Positions 25,070 to 32,332 of a DNA stretch of 64,000 nucleotides are shown piece by piece; within the stretch, counting starts at the first letter, position 1, and every line of letters starts with the position of its first letter. The notes beneath the pieces were generated by a model. The model saw only the letters and a program-made list of their open reading frames with translations. It did no database searches and was not told the origin of the DNA. The translations under genes were made by a program, and so were the position numbers. Source of the stretch: Panacagrimonas sp046594215 (lineage in GTDB: Bacteria; Pseudomonadota; Gammaproteobacteria; Nevskiales; Nevskiaceae); NCBI GenBank assembly GCA_046594215.1, contig JBKJPX010000101.1:1-64000 (forward strand), given 5' to 3'.

Positions 25070-26029
25070 ATGCAAGCAAGCCCACGATTGCGAGTCGAAG
25101 TCACCGACGTGCGCTGCGAGGCGCGCGACGTGATGGTGCTGGAGCTGCGGAACCCCGACGGCGGCGCCCTGCCACCGTTCACGCCGGGGGCGCACCTGGA
25201 GGTGTACCTGTCCAACGGGCTGATCCGGCACTACTCCTTGTGCAACGACCCGGCCGAGCGGAATCGCTACTGCATCGGGGTGGGCCTGGCGCGGGATAGC
25301 CGCGGTGGGTCGAAGTTCGTGCACCACACGCTCCGCGTGGGCACGAAGCTGGAGGTCAGCGCGCCGCGGAATAATTTTCCGATGGAGCTGGCGGCCGAGC
25401 AGTGCGTCTTCATCGCCGGCGGCATCGGCATCACGCCGATCATGGCGATGATCCGCGCCTGCGAGGCGACGCATAAGCCGTGGCGTCTGTTCTACTGCGC
25501 GCGCAACCGGCAGCGGACCGCGTTCTACGAAGACCTGCGGGCGCTTGCGCCTGGCCACATCCACTTCCACTTCGATGACGAGCAGGAAGGGCGCTTCTTC
25601 GATGCGGCTGCGGCACTCCGCGACGTGCCGGAAACCGCGCATCTCTATACCTGCGGGCCGGGACCGCTCATGAAAGCCGTCCAAGCCGTCGCCGCGGGCC
25701 GGCCGCAGGATCGCGTGCACTTCGAGTGGTTCACAGCGGCTGCGGTGGATGTCACCGCCGACAAGGTGTTCACGATCGTGCTGAAGAACTCGGGCACGAA
25801 ATACGAGGTGCCGCCTGGTCGCAGCATCCTCGACGTGCTCGAGGACAACGGTGCGGGAGTGCCGTATTCGTGTCGTGAAGGCTTGTGCGCGACCTGCCGC
25901 ACGACGGTGCTCGCAGGCGAGGTGGATCATCGCGACAGCGTGCTGTCCGCGGCCGAGAAGGCGTCGAACAAGGAGATGATGATCTGCGTGTCGCGGGCGA
26001 AGAGCGACGTGCTGGAGTTGGAGCTGTAG
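25070..26029 (+). CDS. Phthalate dioxygenase reductase-family oxidoreductase (VanB-like)
   Basis: This 319-residue flavin/iron-sulfur reductase has a flavin site in RHYSLCND near residue 60, a pyridine-nucleotide site in IAGGIGITPIMAM and a C-terminal [2Fe-2S] domain with CREGLCATC plus a distal cysteine in MMICVSRA. This domain order (flavin, NAD, ferredoxin) is that of the class IA Rieske oxygenase reductases. It probably supplies electrons to the lone Rieske oxygenase alpha subunit at 30920. It carries a copy of the shared operator-like element upstream. Confidence 0.92.
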   Translation: MQASPRLRVEVTDVRCEARDVMVLELRNPDGGALPPFTPGAHLEVYLSNGLIRHYSLCNDPAERNRYCIGVGLARDSRGGSKFVHHTLRVGTKLEVSAPRNNFPMELAAEQCVFIAGGIGITPIMAMIRACEATHKPWRLFYCARNRQRTAFYEDLRALAPGHIHFHFDDEQEGRFFDAAAALRDVPETAHLYTCGPGPLMKAVQAVAAGRPQDRVHFEWFTAAAVDVTADKVFTIVLKNSGTKYEVPPGRSILDVLEDNGAGVPYSCREGLCATCRTTVLAGEVDHRDSVLSAAEKASNKEMMICVSRAKSDVLELEL

Positions 26030-26055
26030 TTCATCGCCCCGTAGCGCGTGCACAG

Positions 26056-26106
26056 TCCGGGGCTTTTGCCGATCTGCGAGGAAAATGCGGAATGCGTTCC
26101 GGCTAC
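26056..26106 (+). repeat. REP-like repeat flanking RAYT gene, left copy
   Basis: TCCGGGGCTTTTGCC followed by a GATCTGCGA-like stretch and ending in GGCTAC. The same layout, also in plus orientation, occurs at 26711-26762 on the other side of the RAYT gene. Confidence 0.65.
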
Positions 26107-26109
26107 TCG

Positions 26110-26640
26110 CTACTCCCCCGTCGGAGTTTGCGGCTCGCCCGGAACGATCTCTCCCCAATCCTCCGTGAGCAATCCCTTGCGCACGTAACGATGGAAGGAC
26201 GAGTGCGGCCAGTCACGCACCGAGCCCGCGAGGCCGTGCTTCACCGGGTTGAAGTGGATGTAATCGACGTGACGGGAAAAGTCCTCGTCGTCGCGGATCG
26301 TGTGCTCCCAGAAGCGCGTCTGCCAGAACCCGGACTCGCGTGGGTGGTTCTGCCTCGTCGGCAACCCGCTGCCAGCCACTCCGAACGTGAAGCGTCGCCT
26401 GATCGTCTGCATCCGGGTCGAGAAGTCCGCGTCTCCGTCCGGCAAGGTGCAGAGCAGATGAAAATGATCGGGCAGCACGACGACGGCGTCGACGTGGAAC
26501 GGGTTCTGCGCTGCGGCGCATCGGAATGCTGCGCGCAGATGATCGATGTGATCCAGCAGCAGGCGCGAGCCGCGATCGCGCACGACCGCGGTCAGGAAGA
26601 CGGGCGCATTCGCGGCGCGGCTGCGGCGGTAGATGACCAT
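26110..26640 (-). CDS. REP-associated tyrosine transposase (RAYT)
   Basis: This 176-residue Y1-type transposase-like protein of the IS200-related RAYT family has the HUH motif in LPDHFHLLCTLPDGD near residue 60 and the catalytic tyrosine in VDYIHFNPVKHG near residue 138. RAYTs are single-copy housekeeping-like nucleases linked to dissemination of REP palindromes. The start at 26640 is the first methionine of the domain; the upstream extension runs into the flanking repeat. REP-like repeats lie on both sides, and related palindromes are scattered in the window. Confidence 0.9.
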   Translation of the reverse strand: MVIYRRSRAANAPVFLTAVVRDRGSRLLLDHIDHLRAAFRCAAAQNPFHVDAVVVLPDHFHLLCTLPDGDADFSTRMQTIRRRFTFGVAGSGLPTRQNHPRESGFWQTRFWEHTIRDDEDFSRHVDYIHFNPVKHGLAGSVRDWPHSSFHRYVRKGLLTEDWGEIVPGEPQTPTGE

Positions 26641-26710
26641 GGCCCACGCTAGGTCTGCGCTTCCTTGCCCGGAAGCGTGCGGACGCACGATTCTCGCGGC
26701 CCGGGCGCAT

Positions 26711-26762
26711 TCCGGGGCTTTTGCCGGATTTGCGAAACCTCCCCGGGCTTCGTGCGGGCTAC
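26711..26762 (+). repeat. REP-like repeat flanking RAYT gene, right copy
   Basis: TCCGGGGCTTTTGCC followed by GGATTTGCGAA and ending in the palindromic CCCCGGGCTTCGTGCGGGC plus TAC. It is the direct counterpart of 26056-26106. The palindromic half resembles the sites at 37132 and 48161. Confidence 0.65.
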
Positions 26763-26897
26763 GAACGACGACGGTCTCAAGCCGTTGCCGCCACCGCAGG
26801 CTGTCGAGGCCCCAGGTCGGCGCTTTGGGCCTCGACACTCCGACGTCTTCACCCGCCGGTCGCGCCACCAGTTCCGAATCGCGCCTTCGACCGCGTC

Positions 26898-28340
26898 TCA
26901 GGCCCCGATGTAGGCCGTCTTGCCCTGCGTGTAGAACTCCCGCGCCGCCTCGCCCTGTTCACGAGGACCGTAGCTGCTGGCCTTCCGTCCGCCGAAGGGC
27001 AGGTGGTAGTCGAGACCGGCGGTCGGCAGGTTGATCATCACGAGGCCCGCCTGCGCGGCGCGACGAAAGTGCGCGGCGTACTTGAGGCTGGTGGTGCACA
27101 GGCCAGAACAGAGGCCGAATGCGGTGTCGTTGGCGGCGGCCAGGGCTTCCTCGTAGTCGCGTACCCGGATCACGCTCGCGACCGGGCCGAAGACTTCCTC
27201 GCGGTTAATGCGCATGCCGTTGCTGGTTTCGGTGAGCAAGGCGGGCGCCATGAACCAGCCCGGCGTGTCGCGTTGCAGGCGCTCACCGCCGACGGCCAGC
27301 GTGCCGCCCTCCGCCTTCGCGATGTCGAGGTAGCGCAGGTTCTTGTCGAGCTGCGCCTGGTGGATCGCCGGGCCGATGTCCGTGCCGTCCTTGAGCGCGT
27401 TGTCGATCTTGAGCGCGCGCAGGCGTGCCACCATCTTTTCGACGAAGCGGTCGTGGATGCCCTGCGTGACGATCAGTCGCGAGGACGCGGTGCAGCGCTG
27501 GCCGGTGGAGAAGAACGCACCGTTCACCGCGGCGTTGACGGCCACGTCGAGGTCGGCGTCATCGATCACGACCAGTGGATTCTTGCCGCCCATCTCGCAT
27601 TGCACGCGCGCCATGTGGGCCGCGCAGGCCGTCGCGATGCCGCGGCCGGTGCCAACCGAGCCCGTGAAGCTGATGCCGTCGACGTCGCGCGAGTCGACGA
27701 GCGCCTTGCCCACTTCCGCCCCGCGTCCGTTGACCAGGCCCACGACGCCGGCCGGAACCCCCGCGCGCGAGACGATGTCGATCAGCGCGGCGGCCGACGC
27801 CGGCGTGAACTCGGAGGGCTTGAGCACCGCGCAATTGCCGAAGGCCAGCGCGGGCGCCAGCTTCCAGGCCGGGATCGCGATCGGGAAATTCCAGGGAGTG
27901 ATCAGGCCGAACACGCCGACCGGTTCGCGCGTGACCTCGATGCTGATGCCGGGGCGCGTCGACGCGCCCGTTTCGCCGCTCAGGCGCACGGCCTGCTGGG
28001 CGAAGAACTTGAAGATCTGCCCGGCCCGCGTGGCCTCGCCAATGCCCTCGGGCAGCGTCTTGCCCTCCTCGCGCGACAGCAGCCGGCCGAGCTCGGCGCT
28101 GCGCGCGAGGATCTCGGTGCCCGCGCGGTCGAGGATGTCGGCGCGCTGCTGGGGCGTCGTCGCAGCCCAGGCGGGGAAGGCCGCGCGTGCGGAGGCGACG
28201 GCCGCGGCCACCTGGGTGGCGTCCGCCTGCGCGTACTGGCCGACGACGTCGCGCGTGTCGGACGGGTTCACATCGGGTTCTGCTTCCGCGGAACGGATCC
28301 ACTCGCCGCCGATGAAGATGCCGCTCAGTTCGCTGCTCAC
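26898..28340 (-). CDS. NAD(P)-dependent aldehyde dehydrogenase
   Basis: This 480-residue aldehyde dehydrogenase has the catalytic glutamate in CEMGGKNP, the nucleophile cysteine in TGQRCTASS and the cofactor segment TPWNFPIAIPAWK. It resembles the alpha-ketoglutarate semialdehyde and aromatic aldehyde dehydrogenase groups; the substrate is not readable. It is co-directional with and 107 bp downstream of the SnoaL-like gene, which has the 43-bp element upstream, so it likely belongs to the same regulon as the Rieske operon. Confidence 0.9.
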   Translation of the reverse strand: MSSELSGIFIGGEWIRSAEAEPDVNPSDTRDVVGQYAQADATQVAAAVASARAAFPAWAATTPQQRADILDRAGTEILARSAELGRLLSREEGKTLPEGIGEATRAGQIFKFFAQQAVRLSGETGASTRPGISIEVTREPVGVFGLITPWNFPIAIPAWKLAPALAFGNCAVLKPSEFTPASAAALIDIVSRAGVPAGVVGLVNGRGAEVGKALVDSRDVDGISFTGSVGTGRGIATACAAHMARVQCEMGGKNPLVVIDDADLDVAVNAAVNGAFFSTGQRCTASSRLIVTQGIHDRFVEKMVARLRALKIDNALKDGTDIGPAIHQAQLDKNLRYLDIAKAEGGTLAVGGERLQRDTPGWFMAPALLTETSNGMRINREEVFGPVASVIRVRDYEEALAAANDTAFGLCSGLCTTSLKYAAHFRRAAQAGLVMINLPTAGLDYHLPFGGRKASSYGPREQGEAAREFYTQGKTAYIGA

Positions 28341-28447
28341 ATTGCACCTCGAGATTCAGTCGGCCCGTGTCTCTGCCGCCCGACAGGAAACAACGGTTCG
28401 TGCCGGGTAGCCGCAGATGCCAGGTGTCGAGGCACCAGCGGCGGTGG

Positions 28448-28900
28448 CTACTTCAGCGATGGCGGGTTCACCGGGTACCCGCGCCCCGCGTAATCGAAAT
28501 CGCCCAGCTCCAGCGCCGTCAGTCCACGATCCTGTGGCGACGCGTAGTACGCGCGGATCTCCTGGATCAGCCCGGCCTTGCTGAAGATGTACCACTCGTC
28601 GCCTCGCAGCATCGTGCCCTGCGCGCGCTTGAAGTGGGTCCACTCGATCACCGCACGTCGCGTCTCGGGTTCGCCGATGAAATGGTCGACCGTCCAGTAC
28701 GAGCCAAAATTCTGCACCGCCGCCTGCCAGCGCCTGCCGATCTCGAGCGCGCCGCGAAACGGACCGCCGTACATGCCGGGAGGGAAATAGTGCACGCCGT
28801 CGGGCTCGAAGTACGTGGCGATGCGTTCCGGGTCGCCGGAGTTGCAGGCGTCGAAGTAGGCGCGGATGTGCGCTTCCATGCTGGCCTTGGTCAAGGTCAT
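28448..28900 (-). CDS. SnoaL-like/NTF2-fold protein
   Basis: This 150-residue protein of the SnoaL-like cone fold has MEAHIRAYFDACNSGDPERIATYF followed by VHYFPPGMYGGPFRG. The family contains cyclases, isomerases, dehydratases and small subunits. It is first in a two-gene unit with the aldehyde dehydrogenase, downstream of the 43-bp element at 28985. A catalytic role on a pathway intermediate is plausible, but the sequence does not show the chemistry. Confidence 0.82.
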   Translation of the reverse strand: MTLTKASMEAHIRAYFDACNSGDPERIATYFEPDGVHYFPPGMYGGPFRGALEIGRRWQAAVQNFGSYWTVDHFIGEPETRRAVIEWTHFKRAQGTMLRGDEWYIFSKAGLIQEIRAYYASPQDRGLTALELGDFDYAGRGYPVNPPSLK

Positions 28901-28984
28901 GCCGGGGTTCCTCGTCAGTGAGGTGCAGCGGGGCGACGACCTCGCGTCGCGTGCCGAACCTTAGCGTCCCGCGCCAGCCCTGCA

Positions 28985-29027
28985 CCAATACCTTTGCCGC
29001 TGCGTTCCGATAGCGGTGCCGTATCGC
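28985..29027 (-). promoter_or_regulatory. 43-bp LysR-type element, copy 2
   Basis: Read toward the SnoaL-like gene, this is GCGATAC-N7-CTATCGG, then 16 bp later AAAGGTATTGG. It is identical to copy 1 over the last 15 bases and has the same total length. It lies between the 3' end of LysR 2 and the start of the SnoaL-like gene at 28900. Confidence 0.65.
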
Positions 29028-29102
29028 GTCGCCTGAACAAAGTCTGGGGTTTCTTCGCCGATCGGGCGACGACCCGCACCTCGTCCGGTCTACGCGAAGG
29101 GC

Positions 29103-30077
29103 TCACCCCTTTGCTTTCTTCTTCACCTTGGGCCGCGTCTTCGCGGTCGGGCGCCGAGGAGCAGGCGCCTCTTGCGTCTGGCCGCGCAGCGCTCGCGCCA
29201 CCTCCAGAAACTCCGCCAGCAGCGGCGACTCGTCGTCACGCCGATGGATGACGCACAGGTCCACCGTCGCCGAATCGTCCTTGCGCAGCGGGATCTGCAC
29301 CGTGCCGGGCACGCGCAGGTTGCAGCCCGAGTCGGTGACCAGGCTCAGGCCGAATCCGCTGGCGACCAGGCCCACGGCGGTGACCATGTCATCCACTTCC
29401 TGGCTCACGTGCGGCGTGATCCGCCTCAGGTGGAACATGCGCATCATCTGGTCGATGAAGCCGGGGCGCGGGGTGCGGGGATACAGGATCATCGGCTCGC
29501 GTCCAATCTCGGCCAGGCTCAGCACCTCGCGGCCCGCCAGCGGATGCGCCTCCGGCAGCACCACCACCATCTGCTCGGTCTGGATCACTTCCCAGCTCAG
29601 GTCGGGTTCGTCGGCGAAGTAGCGGTTGAAACCCACCGCGATGCGACGCTCGCGCAGCGCCTTCACCTGGCCCAGGCGGTCCAGGCTGTGCAGAACCAGT
29701 TCCACCTGGGGATGCGTCTGTCGGAACCGCTGCACGATCCGGGGAATCGCACCCAGCACGGCCGAGCCGAACACGCCGATGTCGAGACGGCCCAGGCGTC
29801 CGTCGCCGGCCATGCGCGTGCGCTCCGCGGCCTGTTCGGCGAGCGTCAGCAGATTGCGGGCTTCCGTGTAGAAGACCTTGCCGGCCGCGGTGGGCTCCGC
29901 TCCGCGCGCGCTGCGCTCCAGCAGCTTCACGCCCAGCATCTCCTCGAGCTGCTGGATCTGCCGGGTCAGCGGCGGCTGCGAGACGTGCAGACGCAGCGCC
30001 GCGGCGCGAAAGGTGCGCTGCTCCACCACTGCGACGAAGTAGCGAAGGTGCCTGAGTTCGATGCCCGCGAGCGACAT
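29103..30077 (-). CDS. LysR-family transcriptional regulator 2
   Basis: This 324-residue LysR regulator with an N-terminal winged HTH (RHLRYFVAVVEQRTFRAAA, LHVSQPPLTRQIQQLEE) is closely similar along its length to the regulator at 6408, including DIGVFGSAVLGAIPRI and LYPRTPRPGFI in the effector domain. It ends in a lysine-rich tail (KTRPKVKKKAKG). It is divergent from the tautomerase/Rieske operon with operator copy 4 between them. The start at 30077 begins the HTH and avoids overlapping the operator. Confidence 0.92.
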   Translation of the reverse strand: MSLAGIELRHLRYFVAVVEQRTFRAAALRLHVSQPPLTRQIQQLEEMLGVKLLERSARGAEPTAAGKVFYTEARNLLTLAEQAAERTRMAGDGRLGRLDIGVFGSAVLGAIPRIVQRFRQTHPQVELVLHSLDRLGQVKALRERRIAVGFNRYFADEPDLSWEVIQTEQMVVVLPEAHPLAGREVLSLAEIGREPMILYPRTPRPGFIDQMMRMFHLRRITPHVSQEVDDMVTAVGLVASGFGLSLVTDSGCNLRVPGTVQIPLRKDDSATVDLCVIHRRDDESPLLAEFLEVARALRGQTQEAPAPRRPTAKTRPKVKKKAKG

Positions 30078-30114
30078 GGCGAGAGGAAAAGAAATGTGGC
30101 GGACGCCGGGGAGG

Positions 30115-30156
30115 ATGATACTCGCGGGGTATCGGTCCATCCATCAAGAGTATTGG
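30115..30156 (+). promoter_or_regulatory. 42-bp LysR-type element, copy 4
   Basis: The plus strand reads ATGATAC-N6-GGTATCG and then, after 15 bp, GTATTGG. This is the same arrangement as the other copies with one base less in the spacer. It lies in the divergent gap between LysR 2 (start 30077) and the tautomerase gene (start 30220), 64 bp before the latter. Confidence 0.65.
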
Positions 30157-30219
30157 ACGCTCCGCGCCGCCGGGACCTACCCTCGGTCCACGAATCATCG
30201 CTGCGACGAGGAGCCGCGC

Positions 30220-30516
30220 ATGCCGATCATCCAGGTGAACATGTTGGAAGGCCGTACCGTCTCGCAGAAGCGCGCCATGATCGCGGCGGTGACCGACGCG
30301 ATGGTGGAGACGCTAGGCGTCAAGCGCGAATCCGTGCGCATCATGATCAACGAGATGCACCCGGAGCACTTCGCGGTGTCGGGCACCAGCGCGGGCGAAC
30401 AGCCGCTCAGCCAGCGCAGTGATGGCAGCGGGCATGCCGCGCCCTCCGCGTCATCGAAGAACGGCAACGGCGCGCAGGCACCGGCCGAGCGCCGAAGCAC
30501 CGCCAGCGCCGAATGA
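30220..30516 (+). CDS. 4-oxalocrotonate tautomerase-like protein with disordered tail
   Basis: This 98-residue protein begins MPIIQVNMLEGRTVSQKRA with the tautomerase Pro-1 and shares most of its first 60 residues with the DmpI-type protein at 1944. The remaining 35-40 residues are Ser/Ala/Gly-rich and probably disordered. It is first in the operon with the Rieske oxygenase and has GACGAGGAG upstream. It would tautomerise a 2-hydroxy-dienoate or related enol, but the substrate here is unknown. Confidence 0.85.
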   Translation: MPIIQVNMLEGRTVSQKRAMIAAVTDAMVETLGVKRESVRIMINEMHPEHFAVSGTSAGEQPLSQRSDGSGHAAPSASSKNGNGAQAPAERRSTASAE

Positions 30517-30539
30517 TCGCGGCAGACAGGAGCCAGCCC

Positions 30540-30923
30540 ATGACCGCCGCAACCGCCGTATCGCTGCCCAAGGGCTTCGAGTCGCTCGAAGCCTTCGTGC
30601 CCTACTGGGTGCGCGACACCAATGACGCGCGCCGCGAGGCGCGCTCGACCGCCGTGATGGAAGACATCCAGCGCTTCTACGACGCCATCGTTGCGCGCGC
30701 CGAGGAGGGCATCGTTCACCTCGAGCAGTTCCCGCTCGACAAGATGCCCGACGACGCGACGCGCCTGTTCAAACTGCTGCTCGCCATGAACCACGCCGCG
30801 ATCGCGGTGGAGATGCATGGCCAGCCTCGTGCGATCGAGTCGGTGTGGCCGGCGGCCGTGCGTGTCTCGCAGGGCCCCTGGCCGCATGGCGGCAAGATGC
30901 AGAGCGAAGGAGTGATTCGATGA
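30540..30923 (+). CDS. Unknown 127-residue protein of the Rieske operon
   Basis: I do not recognise this protein. It is mostly helical in appearance, with a central acidic/aromatic segment (MEDIQRFYDAIVARAEEGI) and a Trp/Pro-rich C-terminus (VSQGPWPHGGKMQ). The ATG at 30540 has AGGAG at good spacing. Its stop overlaps the Rieske alpha subunit start by 4 bp, so strong translational coupling is likely, and it may be a small partner or structural subunit of that oxygenase. Confidence 0.75.
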   Translation: MTAATAVSLPKGFESLEAFVPYWVRDTNDARREARSTAVMEDIQRFYDAIVARAEEGIVHLEQFPLDKMPDDATRLFKLLLAMNHAAIAVEMHGQPRAIESVWPAAVRVSQGPWPHGGKMQSEGVIR

Positions 30924-32203
30924 GCGCCGTCCTGGAAGAAAAGCCGGTCACGCCCCGGCACCAGATTCCCGAGCACAGCTTCACCAAGGTGGCGGGCCTG
31001 GGCACCGGCCCGGTTTCGGTGGAGCCCTATCGCTCACCCGCGTACTTCGAGCTGGAGCGCGAGCGCGTGTTCAAGCGCGCGTGGCTGTGCATCGGCCGTG
31101 TCGAGCAGCTGCCCGAGATCAACAGCTTCTTCGTCAAGGACCTCGACATCGTCAAGGCCTCGGCGCTGATCACGCGCGACAAGAACGACAAGATCCGCGC
31201 CTTCCACAACGTCTGCAGCCACCGCGGCAACCTCGTTGTGAACGAGACCTGCGGCGTGGCCGAGCGACTGGTCTGCAAGTACCACAACTGGACCTACGCG
31301 AACGACGGCCAGCTGGTGGGCGTGCCCGACCAGAAGCACTTCTTCGATCTCGACAAGAAGACCTGCGGCCTGACGCCGATCGCCTGCGACGTGTGGGAAG
31401 GTTTCATCTTCCTGAACTTCCAGAAGAAGCCGGAGATCTCGCTCAAGGAATTCCTCGGTCCGTTCGGCACCACCTACGCGGGCGTGCCTTACTTCAACCT
31501 CGACGAAACCATCGTCATCCAGGCCGACTTCAACGCCAACTGGAAGCTGATCTGCGACGCCTTCGCCGAGCCCTACCACGTACCGGCGCTGCATCCGGCC
31601 ACGCTCGCGCCCGGCTTCGCGCATCCTGAGGACAACAAGTACGCGAGACCGCTGAGCGCGCTCACGCATGGCATTCATCGTCACTTCTCCGCCTACGGCA
31701 ACCCACACTACGTGCCGGCGGAAAAATCGAAGGTGGAACGCCTGGTCTACACGCAGGTCACCGGCAACGTGCTGGGCGGCGACTCGGCGGAGAACGCGGC
31801 GGCGCTCACGGCGCACCCGGCGATCAACCCGACCAAGAACCCGAACTGGTCGGCCGACGTCACCTGGATCTTTCCGAACTTCAACATCGATTATTCGACT
31901 GGTGGTTTCTGGGTGCACGAGTTCTGGCCGGTGTCGGTCAACCGCACCAAGTGGACCTTGAAGATCTACATCCCCAAGACGACATCGGTGCGTCACCGCT
32001 TGCAGCTCGAGCACTACGCCTGCCGCTGGTCGGAGGTGGTGCTGGAGGACGTGACCAACTGCGAGCGCATCCAGCGCGGGCTGGAGTCGGGCGCCAAGGA
32101 CCACATGATGCTGCAGGACGCCGAGATGCTGATCCGCCATCACCTCCACGTGCTCGACAAGTGGGTGAAGGCGGATACCGTCGCGGAGGCGATGCGGCCG
32201 TAG
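30920..32203 (+). CDS. Rieske non-haem iron oxygenase, alpha subunit
   Basis: This 427-residue ring-hydroxylating oxygenase has a Rieske centre at Cys99/His101 (CSHRGN) and Cys119/His122 (CKYHNW). The mononuclear iron site is in DAFAEPYHVPALH, with Asp213 as the electron-transfer bridge and His220 and His225 as ligands. No beta subunit gene follows, so it looks like an alpha-only (class IA-like) oxygenase, for which the reductase at 25070 is a fitting partner. The substrate is unknown; hydroxylation or demethylation of an aromatic or alicyclic acid is possible. Confidence 0.92.
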   Translation: MSAVLEEKPVTPRHQIPEHSFTKVAGLGTGPVSVEPYRSPAYFELERERVFKRAWLCIGRVEQLPEINSFFVKDLDIVKASALITRDKNDKIRAFHNVCSHRGNLVVNETCGVAERLVCKYHNWTYANDGQLVGVPDQKHFFDLDKKTCGLTPIACDVWEGFIFLNFQKKPEISLKEFLGPFGTTYAGVPYFNLDETIVIQADFNANWKLICDAFAEPYHVPALHPATLAPGFAHPEDNKYARPLSALTHGIHRHFSAYGNPHYVPAEKSKVERLVYTQVTGNVLGGDSAENAAALTAHPAINPTKNPNWSADVTWIFPNFNIDYSTGGFWVHEFWPVSVNRTKWTLKIYIPKTTSVRHRLQLEHYACRWSEVVLEDVTNCERIQRGLESGAKDHMMLQDAEMLIRHHLHVLDKWVKADTVAEAMRP

Positions 32204-32332
32204 CACGCAACACCCTCGCGTCGCCGCGCAAAGCGGCGCGCGCGTGGAGCGTCAAATTGAGCAACCTCGGCTGGCGGCGATGGGCCGTCCGCAGGGGCGA
32301 CAACGACTATTAGAAGAACCCTGGAGAAGGAC

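Noticed and set aside
26721..28493. Long plus-strand open frame of 590 codons opposite the aldehyde dehydrogenase
   Set aside because: Composition is Arg/His/Ala-rich without motifs, while the minus strand encodes an intact aldehyde dehydrogenase with catalytic residues. It is a GC-rich shadow frame.
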